Origin: Zygnema cylindricum
Lineage: Eukaryota > Streptophyta > Zygnematophyceae > Zygnematales > Zygnemataceae
DNA length: 64,000 nucleotides
Assembly (NCBI GenBank): GCA_037447655.1
Contig: JBBHKE010002560.1
Span: 1 to 64,000 of the forward strand
Direction of reading: 5' to 3'
Shown here: piece by piece, positions 12,721-24,135 of the stretch
Position numbering within the stretch: the stretch's first letter is position 1
Layout: every line of letters starts with the position of its first letter
The notes under the pieces: model-generated
Seen by the model: the letters and a program-made list of their open reading frames with translations, nothing else
Told to the model about the DNA's origin: nothing
Database searches by the model: none
Translations under genes and position numbers: made by a program

Positions 12721-12899
12721 GGGTTTAGTTTTAGTTTAAATACCCATTTACACCCAATAGGTTTTGTGTTTTGAGGACAATCTGCTAATTCCCAAGTTTT
12801 GCTTCCATGATAGAATCCATCTCATCATTTACAGCTCTAATCCATCTTTCTTCTCTGGACTATTCACTACCTCCAAGTAAGACTGAGGCTCATATGGGT

Positions 12900-14355
12900 G
12901 AGATAGCTTGGTTACCTTATAAGCGACATGTTTTTCTTGTATTATTTGCTGCTCCTCCTTTCTCCATCAAACTCCCAAGCTTGAATGGATGGAAGTCTAG
13001 GGTTTCTTCTGACTGTCTCATCGGCTCCCCTGTCCATGGAAGCCGGTTCTGGTCCCATTTCTTATATGTCATCGAAATCCATATGAGTATTTGAGGTTTC
13101 CAGTGAGTCTTGTGTATCTTGGATCTCCCCTGAATCTGCAATCAGGGTTTCACTTATGTCCCTTTCGGGAACGATCAAATTCTCTTCATTGTCGGACTCA
13201 AATCTGATTCTTATCTTCTTTGTATTTTTGAAAGGGTCAAATGACATCCGTTTATCCATGACAACTAACTGTTTCACCAGAATTATATCTTTTTTTGCTA
13301 AGTCATACACTCTATATCCTTTAACATCCTCATCATATCCCACAAAGTATCGAGGTTTTTCCTTATCATCTAGTTTCTAGTTCTTCCTATCTGTGTCAAG
13401 AATTTAAACTTGGCTACGGAATACTTTAAGGTGTGAGATATTTGGTTTCCTTCCAACCAATCTCTCATAAGGTATCACTCCCTTTACAGCTGAGGTAAGG
13501 ACTCTATTCTTAATGTAGTTGGCACATTTCATTGCTTCGGCCCAAAATCTCTTTCCTATTTCGTGTCTGCCAACATACTGCATGCACTATCTCCTATAGT
13601 TCCATTCAACCTCTCAGCTACCCCATTTTGTTCCCAGTTGAATGGTACAGTTTTTCTGTTGCTGCACTCCCTCATCTTTCAGATATTCTTCAAACTGGTT
13701 AGAGGTATTTTCCCCCTCAATCATCACTCCTTATCCTCTTAATGGGGGTTTCTTGCAATTTTTCACTCCAGGCTTTATATTCTTTGAAGTAAGTTGATGC
13801 TTCAGACTTGGCTTGGACTTTAGAGTTCCTAGACCAATCATTGGTTATTGTCATCATAAATCTCTTTCCTCCAACCGAAGTTACTTTTGCATGTCCCTAA
13901 ATATCTGTGTGGACCTAATCTCGTATTTTTTCACCCCTATATGTGGCAGCTTTGGGAAAAAGGAGTATGTGAGCCTTGCCTTCGACAAACTTACTATAAT
14001 CATCCACCATTTTATTATCCCAAAACTGAATGCTTTATACTATCGCAAGTTTTTTCATTTCCCCCAACCTATCAAAATGCACATGCCCCAACCGCTTATG
14101 CCAAATCATCAACCTAGGAACACCAACATAGTAAGCATTCTTCTTTTCATTACTCAGGTTAAGCCTAGACATTCCTTGGCTACCCTTATCTGTCGTGAAG
14201 TAAACTTCATCCCCATACTTAGCTGTAAAGACTCTTTTTCCAGTGAAGGTATCAAACTCGTTGTTATCTAACAAAGACGTAGAGACATGATTTTTACTCA
14301 GCTGAGGAATGTAGAGTACATCTGAGAATGTAAGTATAGATGTCTTACCCTCCAC
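12900..14355 (-). pseudogene. copia GAG-pre-integrase and integrase, element 1 (broken)
   Basis: Reading down from 14355, the minus strand has the pre-integrase block with WHKRLGHVHFDRLGEM, then degraded integrase core pieces (NDWSR, RSDD before a stop, QNGVAERLNGT). The post-core region contains a VGYDEDVKGYRVYDL stretch near 13340 and the acidic linker before RT. The integrase core is cut by at least four stops or frameshifts. Length and order match a normal copia pol. Confidence 0.88.
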
Positions 14356-14885
14356 TTAGACTTTCAGATCTACTGATCCCACTAGATCTGTAGTAACTAC
14401 TCTCCCATCCCTTTGCTCTATCTCTACAGTAGGGATTTTCCTTAGCTTAGTGAAAAGTTCTTTATCAGGACAAATATGCATGGATGCACTTGAGTCTATA
14501 ATCCATCCTTCCTGTGGAGCTTCCCTAATTGCTCCAAGGGCACACTTATGTCTCCGAACGATCTGTCTCTTTTAGAATCTCGTCTAGAAGTAGCTCCCCA
14601 ACCTCCTCAAAGGACTCATCCTCGGTTTCTCTTGTCACTTTTGTAACCACAACTGTCTTTTTTTTCCCTCCGAAAGAACCCCCTCCACGATTCTCTTGGA
14701 GCCTCAGCTACGACAGCTTGACACAATCTGCGATGAAGTGTCCTGACTTTTTGCATAAATGACAAAGACCTTTTGGGGGCCTCGTTCATCAAGGATGATC
14801 TCTTTCCCATTTGTACCGTTTCTTCGAGTGCTTCCCACATCGGTCCTCTCTTGTTGCTAGAGCTTGAATGATCTTTGCTCCTCAA
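14356..14885 (-). pseudogene. copia zinc knuckle and protease, element 1 (broken)
   Basis: A complete CCHC zinc knuckle, CHLCKKSGHFIADC, is readable at 14723-14764. Downstream, near 14495, comes the aspartic protease site: GWIIDSSASMHICPD, where families usually have D-S/T-G, so the glycine after the catalytic D-S is replaced by serine. The knuckle and protease are in different frames, separated by indels. Element 2 keeps the glycine but has a stop in both motifs. Confidence 0.85.
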
Positions 14886-15650
14886 CTAATCTCCATTGTG
14901 TTTTCCTGCACAAGTATCATCCTGGCCATTGTGTTCCATTTCCATGAACTATCACGCATTTCCCGTACTTGATGCTACAGTTTCAATGCTCTTTGCTCTT
15001 CTCCTAATCTCCATTGTGTTTTCCTGCACAAGTATCATCCTGACCATTGTGTTCAATTTCCATGAACTATCACGCATTTCCCGTACTCGATACACTATGT
15101 TCTCGAACTCATCTTGTAACTTTATGATAAGAGTGTTAACTTTCATTTTCATTGTACCTATCCACCCGGCACTTTCCATCTCCATATACAAACAAGAAAG
15201 ATCATTAGAGTAATCTAAGATCTTTCATCCTTCGTAAGTGTAACTCACTAGCTTTTGCTTAGCCAACTGGAGCTCCTAAATAGTTATATCTCTATAAATC
15301 TCTACCAAATTCACCCACAACTCCTCCGCTTTCTAAATGTGATGATGAGGAGTTACCAAAGCTTGAGTGAGGTGCTTAAGAAGGAAGTTCTTAGCAGCCA
15401 TGTTTACATCTTCCCACATTTGAGCTTTGTTCTCTGTGGTCTTCACGGTCGCCGCTATGTGTACTGTGGCAATAAAAGTGAGGGGTGTCTCCATCCCTTT
15501 CCCATTTTCGGACACACTGTTGTCCCCATCATCTGCCTCCTCCGTTGAGGCAGCCGTTGCTGCAAGAAAACTTACTCCTCTAAATCCTGGTGGAGTTCTT
15601 CAAGGTGGACGTTTCACTTGTCCACTGACGATACACCATTATCGTTTTCC
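14886..15650 (-). pseudogene. copia gag, element 1 (broken)
   Basis: A UBN2/copia-type gag is recognisable on the minus strand: QMWEDVNMAAKNFLLKHL, then a stop after TPHHHI, then ELWVNL, KQKLVSYTYEG followed by another stop, and VNTLIIKL further on. A stop also occurs near the start (CCA CCT TGA). A local duplication of about 110 bp (around 14893-15060) repeats the cytosine-rich segment containing CTCCATTGTGTTTTCCTGCA. No ATG in good context was found. Confidence 0.85.
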
Positions 15651-15735
15651 GCACAAAGCTCCTATCATCATGGCTTCCTAATAGATGAAACCAGATCCAT
15701 TAAAGGTGGGCACCCTAGAGGGTGGGTCAATAACC

Positions 15736-15932
15736 TGCAATTTTGTGTCCTCCATTGGACAAGAGAATACATGAAGCCTCTAGATAGTATTTTACTAGCC
15801 CACTTCAATCCAAAACCACTGCTGCCCTAGAAAGCAAACTGACAATTTGACTGCAACCATGTGCAGTCTGGACTTCCTTGAGCCCGTAGCAAAAAAAATC
15901 AGTGAAAACAACCAACTAGCCAATAAGTTATG
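15736..15932 (-). repeat. partial copia LTR (end of element 1 5' LTR)
   Basis: 197 bp matching the CA end of the LTR. It is closer to LTR A than to B or C at several diagnostic bases, for example a cctctag...agtattt stretch where B and C have ccttta...agttttt. It stops abruptly at 15932, where leader sequence begins again. Confidence 0.8.
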
Positions 15933-16074
15933 AGTTCTTGAAGGTGGACGTTTCACTTGTCCACTGACGATACCCCATTATCGTTTTCCGCACAAAGCTC
16001 CTATCATCTTGGCTTCCCAATAGATGAACCCAAATCCATTGAAGGTGGGCACACTAGAGGGTGGGCCAATAACC
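15933..16074 (-). repeat. orphan copia leader fragment between LTRs
   Basis: About 142 bp repeating the region between gag and LTR. It is nearly identical to 21293-21436 of element 2 and differs more from the neighbouring 15593-15735. It implies a third, almost wholly deleted unit between the two bodies. Confidence 0.8.
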
Positions 16075-17111
16075 TGCAATTCTGTGTCCTCCATTGGACC
16101 AGAGAATACATGAAGCCTTTAGATAGTTTTTACTAGCCCACTTCAAGCCAAAACCACTGCTGCCCAAGAAAGCAAACTGACAATTTGACTTCATTTTTTT
16201 GCAGTTTGGACTCCCTTGAGCCCTTAGCAAAAAAAATCACTGAAAACGACCAACTAGCCGATAAGTTATGAGGTAGTAAACATGCCAATTTATATAAATT
16301 CTCAAAAGGAGAGGTGACTACCTACCAAAATATTCTACGTCCTGATTCCCTCTAATAAATTCTATCTATTGAAGTACGGACCAACCAGATTACTGTACTG
16401 TACCAAAAAGTACTACCGCCGGTGTACCTTTTGTACGGCCTATGTATGACAAGGCTATTAAGCGGACGCGTGTCTTCTTTTCACTCTTACGTACATTCCT
16501 CGGAATTCCCATGATCGAATGTCATCTCTCCACGTGGCTCTAGGTCATGCCACGTCCCAAAACGCCAAAGTGACCACCTCGGGATTTTGACGAAGATGTG
16601 CGTCGTTTGATTTGCAGCGAGACGCAATCTTAGCTGTTATAAATACTTGCACGACATTTGTTTCACTGTCAAAACAAAATGCGTGATATCCGTTTTGAAA
16701 TAGAATCGTACTTTGTACTTTGATAAAACTGTATCTACGCATGCCGTATACAGTTTTAGTTAAATGGATTTGTTCCTCCCTAAATATATATATATATATC
16801 ACATACTATAGCATTTATCATTGGTCCTAGTCTAGTAGGATAAAGCTGACCGCTATCGGCCAACTTGACGAAGCGCAGGTACCGAGATCAAAATCCCGGG
16901 TCCGTCAAGTATATTTTTAGTAGCCTACTAAAAATAATTGCCTGTTGAAGGAAGGCAGCCATGGATCAACCATCCTCTCTATCCTTCAGTGACTACAACA
17001 AGAATGGGGGCTAGGGAGAGGAGGTGGAGGCAGGCTGCCCGTCCTTTTCTTTTCTTTTATCCTAACATATTTAAACCTAGAAAATACTCTAGAAATCTAT
17101 TAATTTCAACA
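16075..17111 (-). repeat. copia LTR B
   Basis: A full 1037-bp LTR with TGTTGAAA at 17111 and TTGCA at 16075 (minus sense). It is the same length as LTR C and clearly closer to C than to A. It contains the TA microsatellite near 16785 and the tRNA-like hairpin at 16864-16909. Confidence 0.92.
16864..16909. other. tRNA-like minihelix in LTR B
   Basis: Same 46-nt fold as in LTR A. The terminal cttgacg/cgtcaag stem is intact. Confidence 0.55.
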
Positions 17112-17128
17112 CTCTCTTTGTTTTCTAG
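17112..17128 (-). promoter_or_regulatory. polypurine tract, element 2
   Basis: The minus strand reads ctagaaaacaaagagag directly before the TG of LTR B, corresponding to the tract of element 1. Confidence 0.7.
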
Positions 17129-17149
17129 TCTTATTTTATTTTTTCTTTC

Positions 17150-18545
17150 AATCGCACTTATCCTGACAATATTTTAATTTAGGAGAGGGCACAGGTTTGG
17201 TCATCATGTCAGCCATCATTTTTTCATCAGGTCTATACACAAGATTTAAAATATTAGTTTCAACATTTTTGCTTATGAACCTTAATCTTTTGTCCATATG
17301 TTTCGCTTTGAAATGGTGTTTTGGATAGGCTGCAATTGGGATTGCAGCTTGATTATCGTAAAAGATTTCATGCAATCCCTCCTTCATATATCCTAGTTCT
17401 TACAACAATGACTTCACCCACATTAGTTATTTTACGGCACAACAAGACGCCATATACTTAGCCTCCATAGTAGACTGAGCAACCACCTTTTGTTTCTTAC
17501 TGCTCCAACAGCAAACACCTTCCCCCGCATACAAAACATATCCAAAAGATCATCTTCTCAAAGGTGCATCCCCATAACTGGCATCACTCCAAGTGGTGAT
17601 ATCAATGTGCTCCCCTCCCAAATGCAACCATAATTCTGTGGTTCCAACAAGATATCTCATGACTCTCTTGGCTGCCTCCCAATCTCTCTTCTTAGGATCA
17701 TGAAGACTTCTACTGAGTACTCCAACTGGTGCCGCTATGTTCGGCTTGGTATAGTTCATAAAATAGATTAAACTTCTTACGACCTGTCTATATGGGATAG
17801 ACTTCATAAACTCTCTCTCCTCTAGACTCATGTGATCGTCAAAGATCATCACTCTTTCTCCTACACTCCCATCACTTACCTTTATAAGGTCTATGGGAGT
17901 GGTACAACTGTTAGCATTTTCAATCTGGAATTTTTCAAGTATATTTTCCATTGCTTCTTTCTGAGTAAGTCTGATATTCTTCTTCCCCCTATCTCTCTCC
18001 ATTTGGATCCCTAATATATTTTTTGCCTCCCCTAAAGCCTTCATATCAAATCTGCCCCTAAGATCTTTCTTTAGCCTATTGATCTTCTCTAAAGACTTAA
18101 CACAAGTAAATCATCCACATAAATTGCAATAAAAATGACACCTTTCTCATTTTCAAACATATAGATAGAATGGTCAGAGCTGATACGGATATATCCCAGA
18201 TTGGTGAGAAACTCATCTAGTTTCTTATTACACTGTCGGGGAGCCTTCTTCAGTCCATATAAGGATTTTATGAGCCTGTAGACTTTGCTCTCTTCTCCTT
18301 GTTCCACAAACCTCTCGGGTTACCTCATGAAAATTTCTTCCTCTAACTCACCATGAAATAAAGTTGTCTTAATGTCTATATGCTTGATTTCCATGTCTTC
18401 AACTGCTGCTGGACTGAGGAAAATCCTTACTGAGAGGAACCCTGCAAATGGAGCAAAGGTCTCCTCATAGTCAATCCCCTCCTTATGGGTGAACCCTTTG
18501 CTACCAATCGAGCCTTATATCTCTCAATGGTATTAGCTGGGTTCA
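17150..18545 (-). pseudogene. copia reverse transcriptase - RNase H, element 2 (broken)
   Basis: Order and motifs are as in element 1: ESKVYRLIKSLYGLKKAPRQ, YVDD near 18110-18122, then GRFDMKALGEAKNILGIQME, WSDASYGDA near 17580, DNQAAI near 17355 and an ADMMTKP-type tail. The segment 17550-18044 is one uninterrupted 164-codon frame covering the RT C-terminus and the start of RNase H. The break after YVDD is the same as in element 1. An extra stop follows near 17560. Confidence 0.92.
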
Positions 18546-18646
18546 GTTTTAGTTTAAATACCCATTTACACCCAATACGTTTTGTGTTTTGAGGACAATC
18601 TGCTAATTCCTAAGTTTTGCTTCCATGATAGAATCCATCTCATCAT

Positions 18647-20200
18647 TTACAGCTCTAATCCATCTTTCTTCTCTGGACTATTCACTACCTCCGAGTAAGA
18701 CTGAGGCTCATATAAGTGAGATAGCTTAGTTACCTTATGAACGACATGTTTTTCTTGTATCATTTTGCTGCTTCTCCTTTCTCCGTCAAACTCCGAAGCT
18801 TGAATGGATCGAAGTCTAGGGTTTCTTCTCACTGTCTCATCGGCTCCCTTGTCCTTGGAAGCCAGTTCTGGTCCCACTTCGTATATGTCGTTGAAATCCA
18901 TAGGAGTATTTGTGGTTTCCAGTGAGTCTTGTGTATCTTAGATCTCCCCTGAATCTGCAATCAGGGTTTCACTTATGTCCCTTTCGGGAACGATCAAATT
19001 CTCTTCACTGTCGGACTCAAATCTGATTCTTATCTTCTTTTTATTTTTGAAAGGGTCAAATGACATCCGTTTATCCATGACAACTAACTGTTTCACCAGA
19101 ATTATATCTTTTTTTGCTAAGTCATACACTCTATATCCTTTAACATCCTCATCATATCCTACAAAGTATTAAGGTTTTTCCTTAGCATCTAGTTTCCAGT
19201 TCTTCCTATCTGTGTTAAGAATGTAAACTTGGCTACCGAATACTTTAAGGTGTTAGATATTTGGTTTCCTTCCAACCCATCTCTCATAAGGTGTCACTCC
19301 CTTTACAACAAAGGTAAGGACTCTATTCTTAATGTAGTTGGCACATTTCATTGCTTCTGCCCAAAATCTCTTTCCTATTTTGTGTCTGACAACATATTGA
19401 ATGCAATATCTCCCAGGGTTCCATTCGACCTCGCAGCTACCCCATTTTGTTCCGAGTTGAATGGTACAATTTTTCTGTTGCTGCACTCTTTCATCTCTGA
19501 GACACTCCTCAAACTGGTTATAGGTATTTTCCCCCTCAGTCATCACTCCTTATCCTCTTAATGGGGGTTTCATGCAACTTCTCACTCCAAGGCTTTATAT
19601 TCTTTGAAGTAAGTTGATGCTTCAGACATAGCTTAGACTTTAGAGTTCCTAGACCAGTCATTGGTTATTGTCATCATAAATCTCTTTCCTCCAACCGAAG
19701 TTACTTTTGCATGTCCCCAAATATCTGTGTGGACCAAATCTCGTATTTTCCACCCTTATATGTGGCGGCTTTGGGAAAAGGGAGTCTGTGAGCCTTGCCT
19801 TCGACATACTTACTACAATCATCCACCATTTTATTATCCCAAAACTAAATGCCTTCTACTACCGCAAATTTTTTCATTTCCCCCAACCTATCAAATTGCA
19901 CATGCCCCAACCGATTATGCCAAATCATCAACTTAGGAACACCAACATAGTAAGCATTCTTTTTTTTTCATTACTCAGGTTAAGCCTAAACATTCCTTGG
20001 CTACCCTTATCTGTCGTGAAGTAAACTTCTTCCCCATACTTAGCTGTAAAGACTCATTTTCCAATGAAGGTATCAAACTCTTTGTTATCTAACAAAGACG
20101 TAGAGATATGATTTTTACTCAGCTGAGGAATGTAGAATACATCTGAGAATGTAAGTATAGATGTCTTACCCTCCACTAAGACTTTCAGATCTACTGATCC
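18647..20200 (-). pseudogene. copia pre-integrase and integrase, element 2 (broken)
   Basis: Homologous in order to 12900-14355 and similar in every segment. The C-terminal part 19253-19546 reads through as one frame (FEECLRDERVQQQKN, then a shifted remnant of the NGVAER region). The linker shows VYDLAKKDIILVKQLVVMD at 19075-19129. The catalytic core is broken by stops. Confidence 0.88.
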
Positions 20201-20690
20201 CACTAGATCTGTAGTAACTCTCCCATCCCCATACTCTATCTCTACAATAGGGATTTTCCTTAATTTAGTGAAGAGTTATTTATCACGACACATATGCATC
20301 GATGCACCTCAGTCGATAATCCATCCTTCCTGTGGAGCATCTCTGATTGCTCCAAGGGCACACTTCTTTCTCCGAACGATCTCCGTCTCCTTTATACTCT
20401 CGTCTAGAAGAAGCTCACCATCCTCCTTAGAGGACTCATCCTCAGTTTCTTCGTCACTTTTGTAACCACAACTATCTTTTTTTCCCCTTTGGAAGAACCC
20501 CCTCCACGATTCTCTTGGAGCCTCAGCTACGACAACTTGACACAATCTGCGATGAAGTGTCATGACTTTTTGCATAAATGACAAAGACCTTTTGGGGGCC
20601 TCGGTCCTCTAGGATGATCTCTTTCCCATTTGTACGGTTTCTTCGGGTCCTTCCCCCATCGGTCCTCTCTTGCTGCTAGAGCTTGAATGC
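20200..20690 (-). pseudogene. copia zinc knuckle and protease, element 2 (broken)
   Basis: The knuckle CHLCKKS-stop-HFIADC has a TGA (20560-20562) where element 1 has Gly. The protease site reads GWIID-stop-GASMH near 20310, with the stop replacing the residue after the catalytic Asp. These two stops are private to this copy and so arose after the copies separated. Confidence 0.85.
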
Positions 20691-21318
20691 TCTTTGCTCC
20701 TCTCCTAATCTCCATTGTGTTTTCTTGCACAAGTATCATCCTGACCACTGTGTTCCATTTTCATGAACTATCACGCATTTCCCATACTCGATACACTATG
20801 TTCTTGAACTCATCTAGCAATTTTATGATAAGAGTGTTAACTTTCATTTTCATTGTACCTATCCACCTGGCACTATCCATCTCCATATACAATTAAAAAA
20901 GATCATTAGAGTAATCTAAGATCTTTCATCCTTCGTAAGTGTAACTCACTAGCTTTTGCTTAGCCAACGGCAGCTCTTGAATAGTTCTATCTCTATAAAT
21001 CTCCACCAAATTCACCCACAACTCCTCGGCCTTCTAAATGTGATGATGAGGAGTGGCCAAAGCTTGAGTGAGGTGCTTAAGAAGGAAGTTCTTGGCAGCC
21101 ATGTTTACATCCTCCCACATTTGAGCTTTGTTCTCCGTGGTCTTCACGGTCGCCGCTCCCTGTACTGTGGCAATAAGAGTGAGGGGTGTCTCCATCCCTT
21201 TCCCATTTTCAGACACACTGCTGTCCCCATCATCAGCCTCCTCCGCTAAGGCAGCCGTTGCTGCAAGAAACCTTACTCCCCTAAATCCTGGTGGAGTTCT
21301 TGAAGGTGGACGTTTCAC
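20690..21318 (-). pseudogene. copia gag, element 2 (broken)
   Basis: The segment 21034-21318 is one frame (KRPPSRTPPGFRGVRF ... AAKNFLLKHLTQALATPHHH) ending at the same TAG as in element 1. The remainder continues after it with the shared TGA in the YTYEG segment. The frame opens at a GTG and no ATG precedes it, so the true start is not resolved. Confidence 0.85.
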
Positions 21319-21436
21319 TTGTCCACTGACGATACCCCATTATCGTTTTCCGCACAAAGCTCCTATCATCATGGCTTCCCAATAGATGAACCCAAATCCA
21401 TTGAAGGTGGGCACACTAGAGGGTGGGCCAATAACC

Positions 21437-22473
21437 TGCAATTCTGTGTCCTCCATTGGACCAGAGAATACATGAAGCCTTTAGATAGTTTTTACTAGCC
21501 CACTTCAAGCCACAACCACTGCTGCACAAGAAAGCAAACCGACAATTTGACTGCACCTTTGTGCAGCGTGGACTCTCTTGAGCCCGTAGCAAAAAAAAAC
21601 ACTGAAAACGGCCAACTAGCCGATAAGTTATGAGGCAGTAAACATGCCAATTTGTACAAATTCTCAAAGGGAGAGGTGACTACAAACCAAAATTTTCTAA
21701 GTCAATTCCCTCTAATAACTTCTATCTACTGAAGTACGGACCAACCAGATTACTGTACCGTACCAAAAAACACTACCGCCGTTGTACCTTTTGTACGGCC
21801 TATGTATGACAAGGCTATTAAGCGGACGCGTGTCTGCTTTTCACTCGTCTGTACATTCCTCGGAATTTCCATGACCAAATGTCATCTCTCCACGTGGCTC
21901 TAGGTCATGCCACGTCACAAAACGCCAAAGTGACCACCCCGGGATTTCCGCGATGATGTGCGCCTTTTGATTTGGAGCGAGACGCAATCTTAGCCGTTAT
22001 AAATACTTGCACGACATTTGTTTCACTGTCAAAACAAAATGCGTGATATCCGTTTTGAAATAGAATCATACTTCGTACTTTCATAAAACTGTATCTATGC
22101 ATGCCGTATATAGTTTTAGTTAAATGGATTTGTTCCTCCCTAAATATATATGTATATCTATCACATACTATAGCATTTAGCATTGGTCCTAGTCTAATAG
22201 GATAAAGCTGACCGCTATCGGCCAACTTGACGAACCGCAGGTACCGGGATCAAAATCTCGGGTCCGTGAAGTATATTTTTAGTAGCCTACTAAAAATAAC
22301 TGCCTGTTGAACTAAGGCAGCCATGGATCAACCATCCTCTCTATCCTTCAGTGACTACAACAAGTATGGGGGCTAGAGAGAGGAGGTGGAGGCAGGCTGC
22401 CCGTCCTTTTCTTTTCTTTTATCCTAACATATTTAAACCTAGAAAATACTCTAGAAATCTATAAATTTCAACA
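21437..22473 (-). repeat. copia LTR C (5' LTR of the array)
   Basis: 1037 bp, TGTTGAAA at 22473 to TTGCA at 21437. Similarity to LTRs A and B stops exactly at 22473, which defines the outer edge. On the minus strand a TATA-rich stretch near 22143-22160 is the likely promoter. Directly downstream of the CA end the minus strand reads GGTTATTGGCCCACCC where a primer-binding site is expected; I could not match it to a specific tRNA. Confidence 0.92.
22226..22271. other. tRNA-like minihelix in LTR C
   Basis: Third copy of the 46-nt fold. The 3' stem strand carries one substitution (cgtgaag), which breaks one pair. Confidence 0.5.
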
Positions 22474-22478
22474 CTAAT
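22474..22478. repeat. candidate target-site duplication, right end of copia array
   Basis: CTAAT, compared with CAAAT at 10235-10239. Confidence 0.5.
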
Positions 22479-23190
22479 AAAAGTGAAGAGTAATGTTATC
22501 GATTATATTTTCAATTATTATGTCAAAAAATTCACCTGCAGTAGAATTGTTTTTGTCAAAATAAACAATGTGGTATATTTTTTTTGGAACAAACCATCAA
22601 CATTTGTGCACACTTTTCTGATAGATAACAATTATCTAAATAAATCAAACCAAAAAATGTAAAACTAATAAAAAACTTTCTAAAAAATAGAGAAAGAAAA
22701 AATGCAAACACCTTACCAAATGTCTTATGTCACAATCCCCTCTTTTACACCCTTTTTTGCTAAAGTTTAAAAATAATCCACAGCCTAAGAAGAAAAAGTA
22801 ACCCACATAGAAAATTGGAGGAAACAAAAACACAATTTTTGAATGTGATTTTTACACATCGGATTGATACCACTTTCACTGCCCTCATTCGCTTGGGCCC
22901 TTTCCTCAATCAATCTATTTTTCATAACTAAATATTTTTAAATATAAACAAAATAAAACAAGGCGACTGAATATTACAAAAGAAAAAGCTGGCTGTTAAG
23001 TCTCGAAAAGTATATTTTTTGAGAAAACTAACATCTTCGATTGATTTTTCGATTGAACACAAAGTTGACCTTGATTTTGAGGAGAAACATGAACGAGAGG
23101 AGTTCACGAACTAGGCTGAATTGAATTGGAAGATGAACATGTTCCACACAGTATGGGCAAGAAAATCAAACCTGGTCGTTCGATAACATT
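22479..23190. other. AT-rich stretch without recognised gene
   Basis: No frame, repeat or transposon end recognised beyond the edge of the array. Confidence 0.45.
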
Positions 23191-24135
23191 ATTGATCGAT
23201 AATTCTAATCTTGATCGTTTTTCCTTCTAATTCTCATTTTCATCGCTCTTCTTTCATATTCTGATCTTGAAAGCTCGTCTTTCTTGTGCTGATCTGAATC
23301 TCTTTTTCTTCTAGTTCTAATTTGATCATTTATTCTTCGAATTTTAATGTTAATTTCTCTGCCTTCTAATTCTAATCTTAATCACTCTTACTTCTACTTC
23401 TAGTCTGAAGCGCTCTTCCTTCTAATTCGAACCTTATTCGCAATTCTGTCTAAATCTAATCTTGCTCGGTCTTTCTTCTTCATCTAATCTTGATCGATTT
23501 TCTCTCTAACACTAATCTTGATCCCTTTTCCTTCTGAATCTTATCTTTATCACTTTTCCTTCTGATTCTTATTGTATTGTATTATCTTTTCGTTCCAGTT
23601 CTAAGCTTAATCTCTCTTCTCCTAATTCTAATCTTAACCAATCACTTTTCCTTTTAAGTCTATCTTAATCAATCTGTCCATGTAATTTACATCATAATCA
23701 ATCTCACCTCTTTGTAATTCTAATCCCATTCTCCCTACATTCTAGTTCTAATCTCAATCCCTCTATCCTATTTCTAATCTCAATTTCTCTTCCTTCTAAT
23801 TCTAATTTCAATCTATTTCCTTCTCATTCTAATCACAATCTATCATCCTTGTAGTTGTAATCTCAATCCCTCTTCCTACTAATTATCATCTAATTTTATT
23901 TTCTTTCTAATTCCAATCTTAATCCCTCTTCCTTTTAATTCTAAGCTCAATCCTAATCTCTCTACCTTCTAATTCTAATCCCAATCTCTCTTCTTTTTAA
24001 TTATTATCGTAATCGCTTTTCTTTCCTATGTTAATGATCATCTTAATTTAGATTCTAACCTTAATCATTTTCCCTTCTTATCCTTTTGTCAATTGCTCTT
24101 CTTTCTTATTCTATTCTTAATCGCTTTTCCTTGCC
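23190..24135. repeat. degenerate pyrimidine-rich minisatellite
   Basis: About 0.9 kb of diverged copies of a unit near 30 bp built from ttctaattctaatcttaatc plus a cgctcttcc-like half. There is no coding potential on either strand. Confidence 0.85.
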
